Assembly (NCBI RefSeq): GCF_019880365.1
Contig: NZ_CP082271.1
Location: 3,534,001-3,598,000 of the forward strand
DNA from: Pseudomonas sp. DNDY-54
Lineage (GTDB): Bacteria; Pseudomonadota; Gammaproteobacteria; Pseudomonadales; Pseudomonadaceae
DNA: 64,000 nucleotides
Direction: 5' to 3'
Numbering within the stretch: the stretch's first letter is position 1; each line of letters begins with the position of its first letter. Positions 19,039-28,676 of the stretch are shown in pieces. A model generated the notes under the pieces. It was not told the origin of the DNA, did not search any database, and saw nothing but the letters and a program-made list of their open reading frames with translations. The position numbers and the translations under genes are program-made.

Positions 19039-20226
19039 TTAGCTGGCCAGTGGCGCAACAACCCATGACCCGGCCTGCAACTGCAGATGCCGATCGCAAC
19101 CAGCATCACGCGCTGCGTTGCCACCCTGCCCTTCCAGCGCCTGCACGACGCGCTCACCCTGGTCGCGCAATCGGCAGATCGCCTGCCACAGTGAAGTGTC
19201 AGCGCTCGAAGGCGCCCAGACCCCAACCGAGGGTGCGATAAGCTGGGCATTACCGAGGCTAACCAACGTCTTGAGATCCGTCGAAAATCCAGTCGCAGGG
19301 CGCGCGCGACCGAAGTCTGCACCGATGTCGTCGTACCGGCCACCCTGCGCAATAGACTGCCCGACCCCGGGCACGAACACAGCGAACACAACACCGGTGT
19401 GATAGTGGTATCCGCGCAGCTCACCAAGATCAAAATACAGCGGCAGCTGCGGATAGCGCGCCGCCAACTGGTCAGCCACCTTGACCAGACCTTCGAGCGA
19501 CTCGAGTACTGCATCCGGTGCGCCGGCGAGCGCTAAACGCGCATTTTCGAGCATCTCGCGCCCGCCACAAAGTCGTGCAAGCGAACGCAGCATGTCCGCC
19601 AACGCAGGCTCCACCCCGTTTGTTAGTGCGGCAATCTCATCCATCGCCTTGCGCTGTAGTGCATCGAAGAGTTGCTGCTCGGCATCACCAGACAGGCCCG
19701 CAGCGCGCGCCAATCCACGATAGATGCCAACGTGCCCCAGATCCATGTGTATATCAGGCACGTCGGCAAGACCGAGGGTTTCCAACATCAGGCTGATCAC
19801 CTCGAGGTCTGCGGATGCACTGCTGTCGCCATACAGCTCGGCGCCCAGCTGGATCGGACTGCGCGACGTCGCGAGTGCATGAGGCTTGGCATGCAGCACG
19901 CTACCGGCATAGCACAGCCGGCTAGGGCCGTCCCGCCGCAGTGTATGGGCATCCACACGAGCAACCTGAGGCGTTATATCCGCGCGCAACCCCATCTGCC
20001 GGCCCGACAACGGGTCGATGACCTTGAACGTCTTGAGATCAAGATCCTGCCCTGCACCTGTAAGAAGCGACTCTAGAAACTCCACATGAGGAGTGATGAC
20101 CAACTCGTAACCCCAGCGCTGGAACAGATCCAGCACTCGACGTCGTGCGGTTTCGATACGCGCCGCCTCAGGGGGCAGCACCTCTTCGATGCCATCTGGC
20201 AGGAGCCAGCGGTCTACCGTTGCCAT
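19039..20226 (-). CDS. hisZ: ATP phosphoribosyltransferase regulatory subunit HisZ
   Basis: A histidyl-tRNA synthetase paralogue that cannot charge tRNA but activates the short-form HisG, the first enzyme of histidine synthesis. The 395-residue protein begins MATVDRWLLPDGIEEVLPPEA, the conserved start, with a GAGAGG motif upstream; the open frame has a nine-codon extension. Motif 2-like and motif 3-like class II blocks remain (LRADITPQVARVD; GGRYDDIGADFGRARPATGFS), and there is no C-terminal anticodon-binding domain, as expected for HisZ. The hisZ-purA order is conserved in pseudomonads. Confidence 0.95.
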   Translation of the reverse strand: MATVDRWLLPDGIEEVLPPEAARIETARRRVLDLFQRWGYELVITPHVEFLESLLTGAGQDLDLKTFKVIDPLSGRQMGLRADITPQVARVDAHTLRRDGPSRLCYAGSVLHAKPHALATSRSPIQLGAELYGDSSASADLEVISLMLETLGLADVPDIHMDLGHVGIYRGLARAAGLSGDAEQQLFDALQRKAMDEIAALTNGVEPALADMLRSLARLCGGREMLENARLALAGAPDAVLESLEGLVKVADQLAARYPQLPLYFDLGELRGYHYHTGVVFAVFVPGVGQSIAQGGRYDDIGADFGRARPATGFSTDLKTLVSLGNAQLIAPSVGVWAPSSADTSLWQAICRLRDQGERVVQALEGQGGNAARDAGCDRHLQLQAGSWVVAPLAS

Positions 20227-20413
20227 TTCGCCAATCACCTCTCGATACGGCAAGCCTAGTCAAGCAGACGAACACCCGGACTTCAGCGTGAGCCGCCCAT
20301 CGGTCGCTTGCGATTGTGTTCGGACCATGGCGATAGCGCCACGTCTCGCTTAGGGAGATCAGCATGGCTGACCATGAACGGATCAGTCTGCCCACCGCGC
20401 GGGGTGCAGACGC

Positions 20414-20437
20414 AAAAAAGCCGGGTTACCCCCGGCT
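20414..20437 (-). terminator. Terminator after hflC
   Basis: AGCCGGG / CCCGGCT with a five-base loop followed on the minus strand by TTTTTT. It closes the long superoperon that ends with hflC. Confidence 0.88.
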
Positions 20438-20463
20438 CGCGGATCATATCAATGTTTCGGCAG

Positions 20464-20502
20464 TGGGTCACCCGGCGGCGGCGTCGCCCGCCGGATGACC
20501 CA
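20464..20502 (-). repeat. Long hairpin between hflC stop and its terminator
   Basis: A 15-base inverted repeat (TGGGTCACCCGGCGG against CCGCCGGATGACCCA, one G-U pair) begins six bases beyond the hflC stop. It has no T-tract of its own. It may protect the 3' end of the hflKC message or be a local palindromic repeat. Confidence 0.6.
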
Positions 20503-20507
20503 TTCAC

Positions 20508-21380
20508 TCAACGCACTGTTGCGGACTCCAGATAGCGGAAGAAGTCGCTATTGGGATCTAGCACCAGGACATCCTCCTTGTTCGCAAAGCTTTCGCGGTA
20601 TGCCTGAAGGCTACGATGGAAGGAATAGAATTCCTGATCCTGTCCATATGCAGAAGCGTAGATTGCGGCCGCCTGTGCGTCACCATCACCGCGTAACTCC
20701 TCAGCCTCGCGGAAGGCTTCGGCCAACAGCACCCGACGTTGACGATCGGCATCGGCGCGAATACCTTCGGCCAGCTCCTTACCTTTCGCTCGGTGCTCAC
20801 GCGCTTCACGCTCACGCTCCGAACTCATACGCTCGAACACGCTGCGATTCACTTCGCGAGGCAGATCGATGCCCTTGACGCGAACATCGACCACTTCGAT
20901 ACCCAGCTCCTGCTGCGCAGCCCGATTCAAGCTATTGGTCACCAGACTCATTAGCTCGTCGCGCTGCCCTGACACCGACTCGTGCAGGGTTCGCTTACCG
21001 AACTGATCTCGCAATGCCGCTTCCAGGCGCCGCGCAAGACGTTCGTCGGCAATCTGCTTCATGCCCGAGGTGGCGGTATAAAAGCGCTCGGCGTCGTCCA
21101 CGCGCCACTTGGCATAGGAGTCGACCATCAACGCTTTCTTTTCCAGTGTCAGGAATCGCGAGGTTGTCGTATCGAGCGTCATCAGACGCGCATCGAATTT
21201 GCGCACACTGTTTACGTACGGAATTTTTAGATGAAGCCCGGGCTTCACATCCGGCTCGACGATACGACCGAAGCGCAGCATTACCGCACGCTCGGTCTGC
21301 GAGACAATGTAGAAGCTATTCCACAGTACGATCGCAAGCACTACACCCACAATCAGCGCCGTCAGGGATTTGTTGCTCAT
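20508..21380 (-). CDS. hflC: FtsH modulator HflC
   Basis: SPFH/prohibitin-family protein that with HflK forms the cage around the FtsH protease on the periplasmic side of the inner membrane. The 290 residues start with an N-terminal anchor (SLTALIVGVVLAIVLWNSFYIV), then the SPFH domain (QTERAVMLRFGRI, MTLDTTTSRFLTLEKK) and a coiled coil rich in Glu, Arg and Ala near 185-245. Its ATG overlaps the hflK stop by one base (TAATG), indicating coupled translation and matched amounts of the two subunits. Confidence 0.96.
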   Translation of the reverse strand: MSNKSLTALIVGVVLAIVLWNSFYIVSQTERAVMLRFGRIVEPDVKPGLHLKIPYVNSVRKFDARLMTLDTTTSRFLTLEKKALMVDSYAKWRVDDAERFYTATSGMKQIADERLARRLEAALRDQFGKRTLHESVSGQRDELMSLVTNSLNRAAQQELGIEVVDVRVKGIDLPREVNRSVFERMSSEREREAREHRAKGKELAEGIRADADRQRRVLLAEAFREAEELRGDGDAQAAAIYASAYGQDQEFYSFHRSLQAYRESFANKEDVLVLDPNSDFFRYLESATVR

Positions 21381-22564
21381 TAGCGGACCTCCCTTGTACG
21401 CACTTCACGCGGATCCAATTCCGGCGGCAGCCTTGTCGTCTGTGTCGAAGCGCCTGATGTCGATGCGGCAGCCGAGCGATCGGATGCAGCGCCACGACTG
21501 TTTATCATCTTATCCAGTGGTAGATAGAGCAGATTGTTTTGCCCGCTCTCGCCGGTCACCAAAACCTTGCTGGTATTGCTCATGACTTCCTGCATGGTTT
21601 CCATGTACAGGCGTTCACGCGTCACGTCCGGCGCCTTGCGGTACTCGGCAACCAGCTTGGAGAAGCGATCCGCCTCACCTTGAGCGCGCGATATCACCGC
21701 GTCGCGGTAGCCGCTGGCCTCCTCAAGCATACGCTGAGCCTGACCACGGGCTTCGGGGATGACGCCGTTGGCGTACGACTCCGCCTGGTTCTTCTCCCGC
21801 TGCTCATCTTCACGGGCGCGGATCACGTCATCAAAGGCTTCCTGCACCTCACGCGGCGCCGCTGCGCTTTGAAGGTTGACCTGGGTCACGATGATGCCGG
21901 TGCCATAGTTGTCGAGGAACCGCTGCAAGCGCTCCTTGACCTCGCCTGCCATGGCTTCACGGCCTTCGGTCAGCACCTGATCCATGGCTGTCGAACCCAC
22001 CACGTGGCGCACCGCACTGTCAGTCGCGTGCTGCAACGAGGCTTCCGGATCTTCCACATTAAGCACAAAGGCTTGCAGATCGCTGATCTTGTATTGAACA
22101 GTCAACGGCACTTCGATGATGTTTTCATCTTCCGTCAGCATCTGCCCCTGCTTGCTGTAAGAGCGCTCGCGAGTGACGTTGGCCTGAAATTTACGATCGA
22201 AGGGTGGGAAGTAGATGTTCAGACCCGGCCCTACGGTTTCGTGATACTTGCCGAAGCGTAAAACCACCGCCTGCTCCTGCTCATCGACGATATAGATCGC
22301 ATTGAACAGCCAGACCGCAAGCAACACCACCAGACCGATCCAGATCAACCCGAACCCGCCGCGCCGACCCGCCCCGCCTCCTGACGAACCGCCACTGCGC
22401 TTTTTGCCGCCGAACATGCCATTAAGGCTGTCCTGCAGTTTGCGGAAGGCCTCATCCAGGTCCGGTGGACCTTTCTGATCGCCGCCGCCACCGCGACGAC
22501 CGCCGCCACCGCTACCCCAGGGATCCTGGTTGTTCGAGTTGCCACCCGGCTCATTCCAAGCCAT
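21380..22564 (-). CDS. hflK: FtsH modulator HflK
   Basis: SPFH partner of HflC in the FtsH-HflKC complex. The 394 residues start with a Gly/Asn-rich cytoplasmic head (AWNEPGGNSNNQDPWG, then runs of Gly), a single membrane segment near residues 75-95 (FGLIWIGLVVLLAVWLFNAI), the SPFH domain and a coiled coil (REDEQREKNQAESYANGV). The start was placed at MAWNEPGG because GGAGAG lies just upstream; an in-frame ATG four codons earlier has no SD. The C-terminal tail is Arg-rich and low in complexity. Confidence 0.96.
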   Translation of the reverse strand: MAWNEPGGNSNNQDPWGSGGGGRRGGGGDQKGPPDLDEAFRKLQDSLNGMFGGKKRSGGSSGGGAGRRGGFGLIWIGLVVLLAVWLFNAIYIVDEQEQAVVLRFGKYHETVGPGLNIYFPPFDRKFQANVTRERSYSKQGQMLTEDENIIEVPLTVQYKISDLQAFVLNVEDPEASLQHATDSAVRHVVGSTAMDQVLTEGREAMAGEVKERLQRFLDNYGTGIIVTQVNLQSAAAPREVQEAFDDVIRAREDEQREKNQAESYANGVIPEARGQAQRMLEEASGYRDAVISRAQGEADRFSKLVAEYRKAPDVTRERLYMETMQEVMSNTSKVLVTGESGQNNLLYLPLDKMINSRGAASDRSAAASTSGASTQTTRLPPELDPREVRTREVR

Positions 22565-22661
22565 AGCGCTCTCCATTCAAATAAAGCTAAAGGCGCGCCA
22601 ACGGCACGCCCGCCAATGCTACCGAAAGCCCGGAACGAACGGCTTAAAAGCCCCCCGAGCT

Positions 22662-23963
22662 TTATTGCAAAGTGTGTTGTTCGAAAAACTGCTCTACCTC
22701 AAGGCCGGCGCGGCTGATCAGACGATGCAGCTCGGCACGCTGCAAGCGCACCTCCAGCAGGCTACCGCCCTCTTCGTCATGGGTCTCTGACTGCACCGCG
22801 CCCAAATCGAACAGCTGCGCTCGCATTCGTCCGAGATCCTGGCGAAGCCGAAGCGTACCCACAAATAGATCGGTACCAAGCAATTCGGCGACGGCCTGCT
22901 TCAGCAGGTCGAGACCCAACCCTTGCTGCGCCGACACCCAAACCCGCTGCGGAACCCCGTCAGCATTGCGCTGGATCTGAGGCTCAATGCCCTCTAGCAG
23001 GTCTACCTTGTTGTAGACCTCAAGAATCGGCAACTCGTGAGCCCCTATCTCGGTCAGCACCGCCAACACCTGCTCGATCTGCTGGTCCCGCTCGGGCTCG
23101 TGCGCATCAATGACATGCAGCAGCAGATCGGCATTGCTCGATTCCTCCAGCGTCGCCCGGAAGGACTCGACCAATTTGTGCGGCAAGTGACGAATGAACC
23201 CTACCGTATCGGCGATCACCACAGGCCCTAGGTCATTCAACTCCAGACGACGCAGTGTCGGGTCGAGCGTGGCGAACAGCTGATTGGCGGCATACACGTC
23301 GGATTCGGTCAACGCATTAAACAATGTGGACTTGCCCGCGTTGGTGTATCCAACGAGCGACATCAGTGGAATGTCAGCCCGCCGGCGACCGCGCCGGGCC
23401 TGCTCGCGCTGACTACGAACCTTTTCCAGGCGTTGTTTGATCTGGCGAATACGTACGCGCAGCAAGCGCCGGTCCGTCTCCAACTGGGTTTCACCAGGGC
23501 CGCGTAGACCGATACCACCCTTTTGCCGCTCAAGGTGAGTCCATCCGCGCACAAGACGCGTGCTCATATGATCCAGCTGAGCCAACTCAACCTGCAGCTT
23601 GCCTTCATGGGTGCGCGCGCGCTGCGCAAAGATGTCCAGAATCAGACCAGTGCGATCGAGCACGCGACATTCGAGCGCACGCTCTAGGTTGCGCTCCTGG
23701 CTAGGAGTCAGTGTGTGATTGAAGATGACCAGCTCGACCTCGCCATCTTTGACGAGGTCATGCAGCTCTTGGACTTTGCCGCTGCCGATCAGAAACTTGG
23801 CCGACGGCTGATGCCTGGCGACGTTGACGAAGCCAACGGTTTCAGCGCCAGCTGATCGCGCCAGCTCCTGAAACTCCTGAGGGTCTTCACGCGCCGCTGG
23901 ATCCTGGCCATCCAGATGAACCAGGATAGCCCGCTCACCACCACCGGGACGTTCGAAGAACAA
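22662..23963 (-). CDS. hflX: GTPase HflX, TTG start
   Basis: Ribosome-binding GTPase that splits stalled or hibernating 70S ribosomes. The 433-residue protein has the N-terminal nucleotide-binding-like domain, a helical linker (GETQLETDRRLL, the glycine-rich HflX motif GLRGPGETQ), and a G domain with G1 GYTNAGKST, G3 ADTVGF and G4 NKVD. The start codon is TTG: the sequence reads TTG-TTC-TTC-GAA for MFFERPGG, the conserved N-terminus, with AAAGGGG about eight bases upstream and 12 bases after the hfq stop. TTG should lower HflX output relative to Hfq from the same transcript. Confidence 0.95.
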   Translation of the reverse strand: MFFERPGGGERAILVHLDGQDPAAREDPQEFQELARSAGAETVGFVNVARHQPSAKFLIGSGKVQELHDLVKDGEVELVIFNHTLTPSQERNLERALECRVLDRTGLILDIFAQRARTHEGKLQVELAQLDHMSTRLVRGWTHLERQKGGIGLRGPGETQLETDRRLLRVRIRQIKQRLEKVRSQREQARRGRRRADIPLMSLVGYTNAGKSTLFNALTESDVYAANQLFATLDPTLRRLELNDLGPVVIADTVGFIRHLPHKLVESFRATLEESSNADLLLHVIDAHEPERDQQIEQVLAVLTEIGAHELPILEVYNKVDLLEGIEPQIQRNADGVPQRVWVSAQQGLGLDLLKQAVAELLGTDLFVGTLRLRQDLGRMRAQLFDLGAVQSETHDEEGGSLLEVRLQRAELHRLISRAGLEVEQFFEQHTLQ

Positions 23964-23975
23964 TGAAAGGCCCCT

Positions 23976-24230
23976 TTAGTCGTTACCCGACTCGGATTGT
24001 TCCGCATCTCCGGTTGCAGGCAGGCGGACCGGGCGCCCAGGAACGACGGTCGAAATCGCATGCTTGTAGACCATCTGGCTAACCGTGTTCTTCAAGAGAA
24101 TAACGAACTGGTCGAATGATTCGATCTGGCCCTGGAGCTTGATGCCGTTGACCAGGTAGATGGAAACCGGAACGCGTTCCTTACGCAAAGTGTTCAGGTA
24201 AGGGTCTTGTAGCGAATGCCCTTTTGACAT
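23976..24230 (-). CDS. hfq: RNA chaperone Hfq
   Basis: Sm-like hexameric chaperone that pairs small RNAs with messages and, with Crc in pseudomonads, drives catabolite repression. The 84 residues begin MSKGHSLQDPYLN, with SD AAGGAG eight bases upstream. Sm1 is VSIYLVNGIKLQGQIESFDQF and Sm2 contains QMVYKHAISTVVP. The tail is short (about 14 residues), as usual in pseudomonads. Confidence 0.97.
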   Translation of the reverse strand: MSKGHSLQDPYLNTLRKERVPVSIYLVNGIKLQGQIESFDQFVILLKNTVSQMVYKHAISTVVPGRPVRLPATGDAEQSESGND

Positions 24231-24318
24231 GTGCCGCACTCCTTAAAGGATCTTTTTCATTAATTTTTAGAATCAAACACGGCCTATCAATTTGAGAATA
24301 GCCGGTCAAATTACAGTG

Positions 24319-25290
24319 TCAGCTCAATATGGTGAGCGTCTCCAAGTATTTCAATGCTCGAGGCGGATTGTCGCAGGCTGAGCTATCCAGCCAGTGAACC
24401 CCTTCCCATCCCCGCAGCCAGGTCAATTGACGCTTGGCCAGCTGCCGAGTAGCAATGACACCTCGCTGGACCATCTCCTCTCGAGGGTAAGCACCGTCCA
24501 GGTAACTCCAGACCTGGCGATAACCAACGGCGCGCATGGAGGGCAATTCGGAGTGCAGGTCGCTGCGCCTACGAAGAGCTTCGACCTCTTCGACAAAGCC
24601 CTGTTCAACCATAGCCACAAAGCGCTGTTCGATACGCCGATGCAGGACCTCTCGTTGCGCGGGCGCAACGGACAACTGCGCGACAGTATAAGGCAAGACG
24701 CCGCCGTCTGGCGCGCCGGCTCCGGCTTTTTGCAACCTTTGTCGGGCCCGGTGCTCGCTCATGCTGATACCGCTGACACGATAGACCTCCAGCGCCCTGA
24801 CCAGACGCTGGGGGTCGTTGGGATGAATCCGCGCTGCGGACTCAGGATCGACTACTGTCAACTGACGGTGCAGCGCTGCCGGCCCTTCAGCCTTGAGCTG
24901 GGCATCCAACTCGGCACGCACCACGGAATCAGCTGCAGGCATGTCGGCAAGGCCGTCCAGCAACGCCTTGAAGTACAGCATGGTCCCGCCAACCAATAAC
25001 GGGATGCGCCCGGCCGCCGTAATGTCCGCCATCGCTGCCAAGGCATCACTAACGAATTCAGCCGCAGAGTAATTTTGCGACGCGTCCCGGATGTCAATCA
25101 GCCGATGTGGACACTCAAGAAGCAGCTCGGCCGAAGGTTTGGCGGTACCAATGTCCATGTCCCGATACACCAGCGCCGAGTCGACACTGATCAGATCACA
25201 GGGCAATGCCTGTGCAAGCTCTACAGCGAGGTCGGTCTTGCCTGCAGCCGTAGGCCCCATGAGGAAGATGGCGGGCGGTAGTCGGGACAT
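24319..25290 (-). CDS. miaA: tRNA dimethylallyltransferase MiaA
   Basis: Adds an isopentenyl group to A37 of tRNAs that read codons beginning with U. The 323-residue protein has the P-loop GPTAAGKTD (about 12-20), the catalytic aspartate in ISVDSALVYRDMDIGTAKP, and the tRNA-contact region QLSVAPAQREVLHRRIEQRF. It lies between mutL and hfq, as in most gammaproteobacteria. Confidence 0.97.
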   Translation of the reverse strand: MSRLPPAIFLMGPTAAGKTDLAVELAQALPCDLISVDSALVYRDMDIGTAKPSAELLLECPHRLIDIRDASQNYSAAEFVSDALAAMADITAAGRIPLLVGGTMLYFKALLDGLADMPAADSVVRAELDAQLKAEGPAALHRQLTVVDPESAARIHPNDPQRLVRALEVYRVSGISMSEHRARQRLQKAGAGAPDGGVLPYTVAQLSVAPAQREVLHRRIEQRFVAMVEQGFVEEVEALRRRSDLHSELPSMRAVGYRQVWSYLDGAYPREEMVQRGVIATRQLAKRQLTWLRGWEGVHWLDSSACDNPPRALKYLETLTILS

Positions 25291-25365
25291 TAAATGCTCG
25301 AAAATAACGTGACTGTGTGGTGGCTTGGGATCTGCACAAAAGCGGGACGATCCATCGATATAAGC

Positions 25366-27243
25366 CTACCGCCCTCGCAGGAAGAGCTTGTCCAGATCGC
25401 CCATGCCCATCTGCGTCCAGGTCGGACGGCCATGATTGCATTGACCACTGCGCTCGGTCTGTTCCATATCACGCAGCAGGCCATTCATCTCCGGCAAGGT
25501 AAGGCGCCGGTTCGCACGTACCGCCCCGTGGCAGGCCATGGTGCCCAGGAGCTCATTGAGATGTGCCTGGATTCGGTCGCTAGTGCCGTATTCCAGCAAA
25601 TCAGCCAGCACATCCTGTACCAGCCGAGTGGCGACCGCCTGTTTAAGCAAGGACGGAATCTGTCGTATGGCCAGGCTCTCGGGACCGAGCCGCTGCAGCT
25701 CGAAACCAAGCATTTGAAACCAGTGCGCATGCTCTTCCGCACAATCCGCCTCGCGCTGGCTGACAGCGATCGACTCAGGGACCAGCAACGGCTGACCGCG
25801 CAACCCCTCACTCGCCATCGCGGTTTTCAACCGCTCATACATGATCCGCTCGTGTGCGGCGTGCATATCCACCAGCACCAGCCCTTGGGCATTCTCAGCA
25901 AGAATGTAGACCCCTTTGAGCTGCGCCAATGCATAGCCGAGTGGCGGCACATCTTCCTGACTTTCAGGCAACGCAGCAGGACTTACCTCGGCCAACGGTG
26001 AAAAGAACTCGCGGTACGCACCCTGTGCTTCTGCAACATTCCCTGTTGGAAGAGTCCGGGACGCCTGATAGCCCGCTCCGGCGCCTAGCCACCCAGGCAG
26101 CGCCGACTGAGGCTGCTCGAGCACACTAGCGGCGAGGCTCATCTCGTTCTGCCCAGCAAATTCGCCAGCATCACGACCGGTGACCTGCACAACTGGCGAC
26201 ACGCTGGCCGGTGCGCCCAATTGATCTTCTGGCCGCACATCGCCCAGTGCCCGGTGCAGCGTGCCGTATAGAAAGTCATGCACCATGCGGTTATCGCGGA
26301 AGCGCACTTCATGCTTGGTCGGGTGCACGTTGACGTCGACCACCGCCGGATCGACATCCAGAAACAGAACAAAAGTCGGATGACGGCCATTGAACAACAC
26401 ATCGCGATAGGCCTGACGCACGGCATGCGCGACCAGTTTGTCACGCACCATGCGGCCATTCACGTAGAAGTACTGCAGATCCGCCTGACTGCGGGAAAAC
26501 GTCGGCAGCCCCACCCAACCCCAGAGATGTAGTCCATTACGCTCAATCTCCACCGGCAGGGCCTGCTCCAGGAATGCAGGGCCACACACCGAGGCTACAC
26601 GGCGCCCACGCGACGCCGGATCATTGGCGGGGTGCAGCGCGAGGACCACCTTGCCATTGTGTCGAAGATGGAAGCCCACATCGAAGCGCGCCAGGGCAAG
26701 CCGCTTGATCACCTCCTGAAGATGATCGAATTCGGTTTTCTCGGTACGCAGGAATTTGCGCCGCGCCGGCGTATTGAAAAACAGGTCACGCACTTCGACC
26801 GACGTTCCAACCGGATGGGCGGCTGGCTGGACGCGCGCCTCCATGTCTCGCCCTTCGGTCTCGACCTGCCAGGCCTCGGCTGAGTCGGCCGTACGAGAAG
26901 TCAGCGTCAGCCGCGACACCGAGCTGATCGATGCCAGCGCCTCGCCGCGAAAGCCCAGACTCATCACCCGTTCAAGATCTTCCAGGTCACGGATCTTGCT
27001 CGTGGCGTGACGGGCGAGAGCCAAGGGCAAGTCGTCGGCCGGTATGCCACAGCCGTCGTCGCGTACCCGGAGGAGCTTTACGCCACCCTGCTCCACGTCT
27101 ACTTCAATGCGCGTAGCGCCAGAATCAAGGCTGTTTTCCAGCAGTTCCTTGATGACAGAAGCGGGCCGTTCGACTACTTCACCGGCAGCAATCTGGTTCG
27201 CCAGCCGCGGACTTAGCAGCTGGATGCGTGCCGCCTCGGTCAT
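25366..27243 (-). CDS. mutL: DNA mismatch repair protein MutL
   Basis: GHKL ATPase that links MutS to strand incision. The 625 residues carry the N-terminal ATPase domain (ELLENSLDSGAT, DDGCGI, TSKIRDLEDL, GFRGEALASISSV), the transducer region (NVHPTKHEVRF near 310), a variable linker, and a C-terminal domain with DMHAAHERIMYE. That matches the DQHAxxExxxxE endonuclease motif, together with ACHGAVRAN and QCNHGRPT, so this MutL is predicted to nick DNA itself. This fits a bacterium lacking MutH. The amiB stop overlaps its ATG (ATGA). Confidence 0.97.
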   Translation of the reverse strand: MTEAARIQLLSPRLANQIAAGEVVERPASVIKELLENSLDSGATRIEVDVEQGGVKLLRVRDDGCGIPADDLPLALARHATSKIRDLEDLERVMSLGFRGEALASISSVSRLTLTSRTADSAEAWQVETEGRDMEARVQPAAHPVGTSVEVRDLFFNTPARRKFLRTEKTEFDHLQEVIKRLALARFDVGFHLRHNGKVVLALHPANDPASRGRRVASVCGPAFLEQALPVEIERNGLHLWGWVGLPTFSRSQADLQYFYVNGRMVRDKLVAHAVRQAYRDVLFNGRHPTFVLFLDVDPAVVDVNVHPTKHEVRFRDNRMVHDFLYGTLHRALGDVRPEDQLGAPASVSPVVQVTGRDAGEFAGQNEMSLAASVLEQPQSALPGWLGAGAGYQASRTLPTGNVAEAQGAYREFFSPLAEVSPAALPESQEDVPPLGYALAQLKGVYILAENAQGLVLVDMHAAHERIMYERLKTAMASEGLRGQPLLVPESIAVSQREADCAEEHAHWFQMLGFELQRLGPESLAIRQIPSLLKQAVATRLVQDVLADLLEYGTSDRIQAHLNELLGTMACHGAVRANRRLTLPEMNGLLRDMEQTERSGQCNHGRPTWTQMGMGDLDKLFLRGR

Positions 27244-28676
27244 GGCTGGGACGCCAGTGTGGTCGCTGGAATGTTGAGCGTCTGGCCGACCTTGATCGCG
27301 TCGCCCTTGAGACTGTTGGCACTGCGCAACGCCGGCACAGTGATCTGATAGCGCTCCGCCAAGAGGGCTAGGCTTTCACCGGAACGGACCACGTGCTCTC
27401 GAGGCGCACTGGCAATTTTGCCCGAGTCACGCAGCCAGGCGACGTACGTGCCAGGCGGAGGATTCTCGTGGAAGAACTGGCGGACGCCGCTATGAATCGA
27501 GCGAGCCAGTGACTGCTGATGCGAGGCCGTCTGCAACTTGCGCGCTTCGGACGGGTTGGAGATGAATCCCGTTTCGACCAGGATCGAAGGGATATCTGGG
27601 GACTTCAAAACCATGAATCCCGCCTGCTCCACACGCCTCTTGTGCAGCGGGGTGATGCGTCCCATGTTGCTCAACACTTTCTGCCCGACATTAAGGCTGG
27701 ACGACAGAGAGGCGGTCATCGACAGGTCCAGCAGCACGCCTGCTAGCATTTGATCCTTGTCACCAAGGCTAACGTTGCCGGCGCCACCGATCAGGTCCGA
27801 CCGGTTCTCGCTATCAGCCAGCCAGCGCGCGGTTTCGGACGTCGCACCGCGGTCGGACAGCGCAAACACCGATGCACCGTACGCAGCCGAGCGAGGCGCC
27901 GCGTCGGCATGGATCGACACAAAAAGGTCGGCGCCCTGCTTACGCGCGATCTCTGTGCGTTTGCGCAGGGGGATGAAGTAATCACCGGTGCGCACCAGCT
28001 CGGCCCGGAAGCCTTTTTCCGCATTGATCTGGCGCTGCAGCTCTTTAGCGATCTGCAGCACGACACCTTTTTCGTAAACCTTGCCGGGGCCGATAGCCCC
28101 CGGGTCCTCTCCCCCGTGACCAGCGTCGATGGCGATGACGATGTCACGCTTGCTGCTCGGCAGCGGCGGCAATTTCAAGGCGGGCAAGGTAGGCGACACG
28201 GGCGCCGCTGGCGTACTCGGCGTGACCGTCGCCGGAACAGCGGCGCTGCCGGATGCCTCGGCACCCTCATCGAACAAATCGACCACGAGTCGATGTCCGT
28301 ACTGCTGATTGGGCGTCAGGGTAAAACTCTTGGGCGTTACCTGCGCAGTCAGATCGATGACCACACGCAGCGTATCGGCGTCGTACTTGGCCGCACGCAA
28401 ACCCGAGATCGGTGTGTTTTTAAGTGGTAGCTGCTCGAACGGCTTGGGCAGGTTGCCGCCATCCACGTCGATGACGATACGATTGGGTGCCGTCAGGGTG
28501 AACACGTTGTGCTGGACCGGGCCGGACAGGTCAAAGACCAGACGAGTGTTATCCGGCGCCCTCCATAAACGAACGCTCTGCACGTCGGAAGCAGCCAGAA
28601 CCTGCAGGGCCGCGAGCATCAATGCCAAACCACTTACCAGTGCGCGCATGCGCATACCCAACCCCATGATGTTCAT
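27240..28676 (-). CDS. amiB: N-acetylmuramoyl-L-alanine amidase AmiB
   Basis: Periplasmic zinc amidase that cuts the peptide from MurNAc during daughter-cell separation. The 478 residues are a signal peptide (cleavage near ALQVLAA), an AMIN domain (about 30-130) for septal targeting, a Pro/Ala linker, the Amidase_3 domain (starting IVIAIDAGHGGEDPG, with zinc ligands in DAGHGGED and VSIHAD), and a C-terminal LysM domain (HVVRSGESLALLAERYQI). The ATG overlaps the tsaE stop (ATGA); a second in-frame ATG three codons later is a possible alternative. Confidence 0.95.
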   Translation of the reverse strand: MNIMGLGMRMRALVSGLALMLAALQVLAASDVQSVRLWRAPDNTRLVFDLSGPVQHNVFTLTAPNRIVIDVDGGNLPKPFEQLPLKNTPISGLRAAKYDADTLRVVIDLTAQVTPKSFTLTPNQQYGHRLVVDLFDEGAEASGSAAVPATVTPSTPAAPVSPTLPALKLPPLPSSKRDIVIAIDAGHGGEDPGAIGPGKVYEKGVVLQIAKELQRQINAEKGFRAELVRTGDYFIPLRKRTEIARKQGADLFVSIHADAAPRSAAYGASVFALSDRGATSETARWLADSENRSDLIGGAGNVSLGDKDQMLAGVLLDLSMTASLSSSLNVGQKVLSNMGRITPLHKRRVEQAGFMVLKSPDIPSILVETGFISNPSEARKLQTASHQQSLARSIHSGVRQFFHENPPPGTYVAWLRDSGKIASAPREHVVRSGESLALLAERYQITVPALRSANSLKGDAIKVGQTLNIPATTLASQP

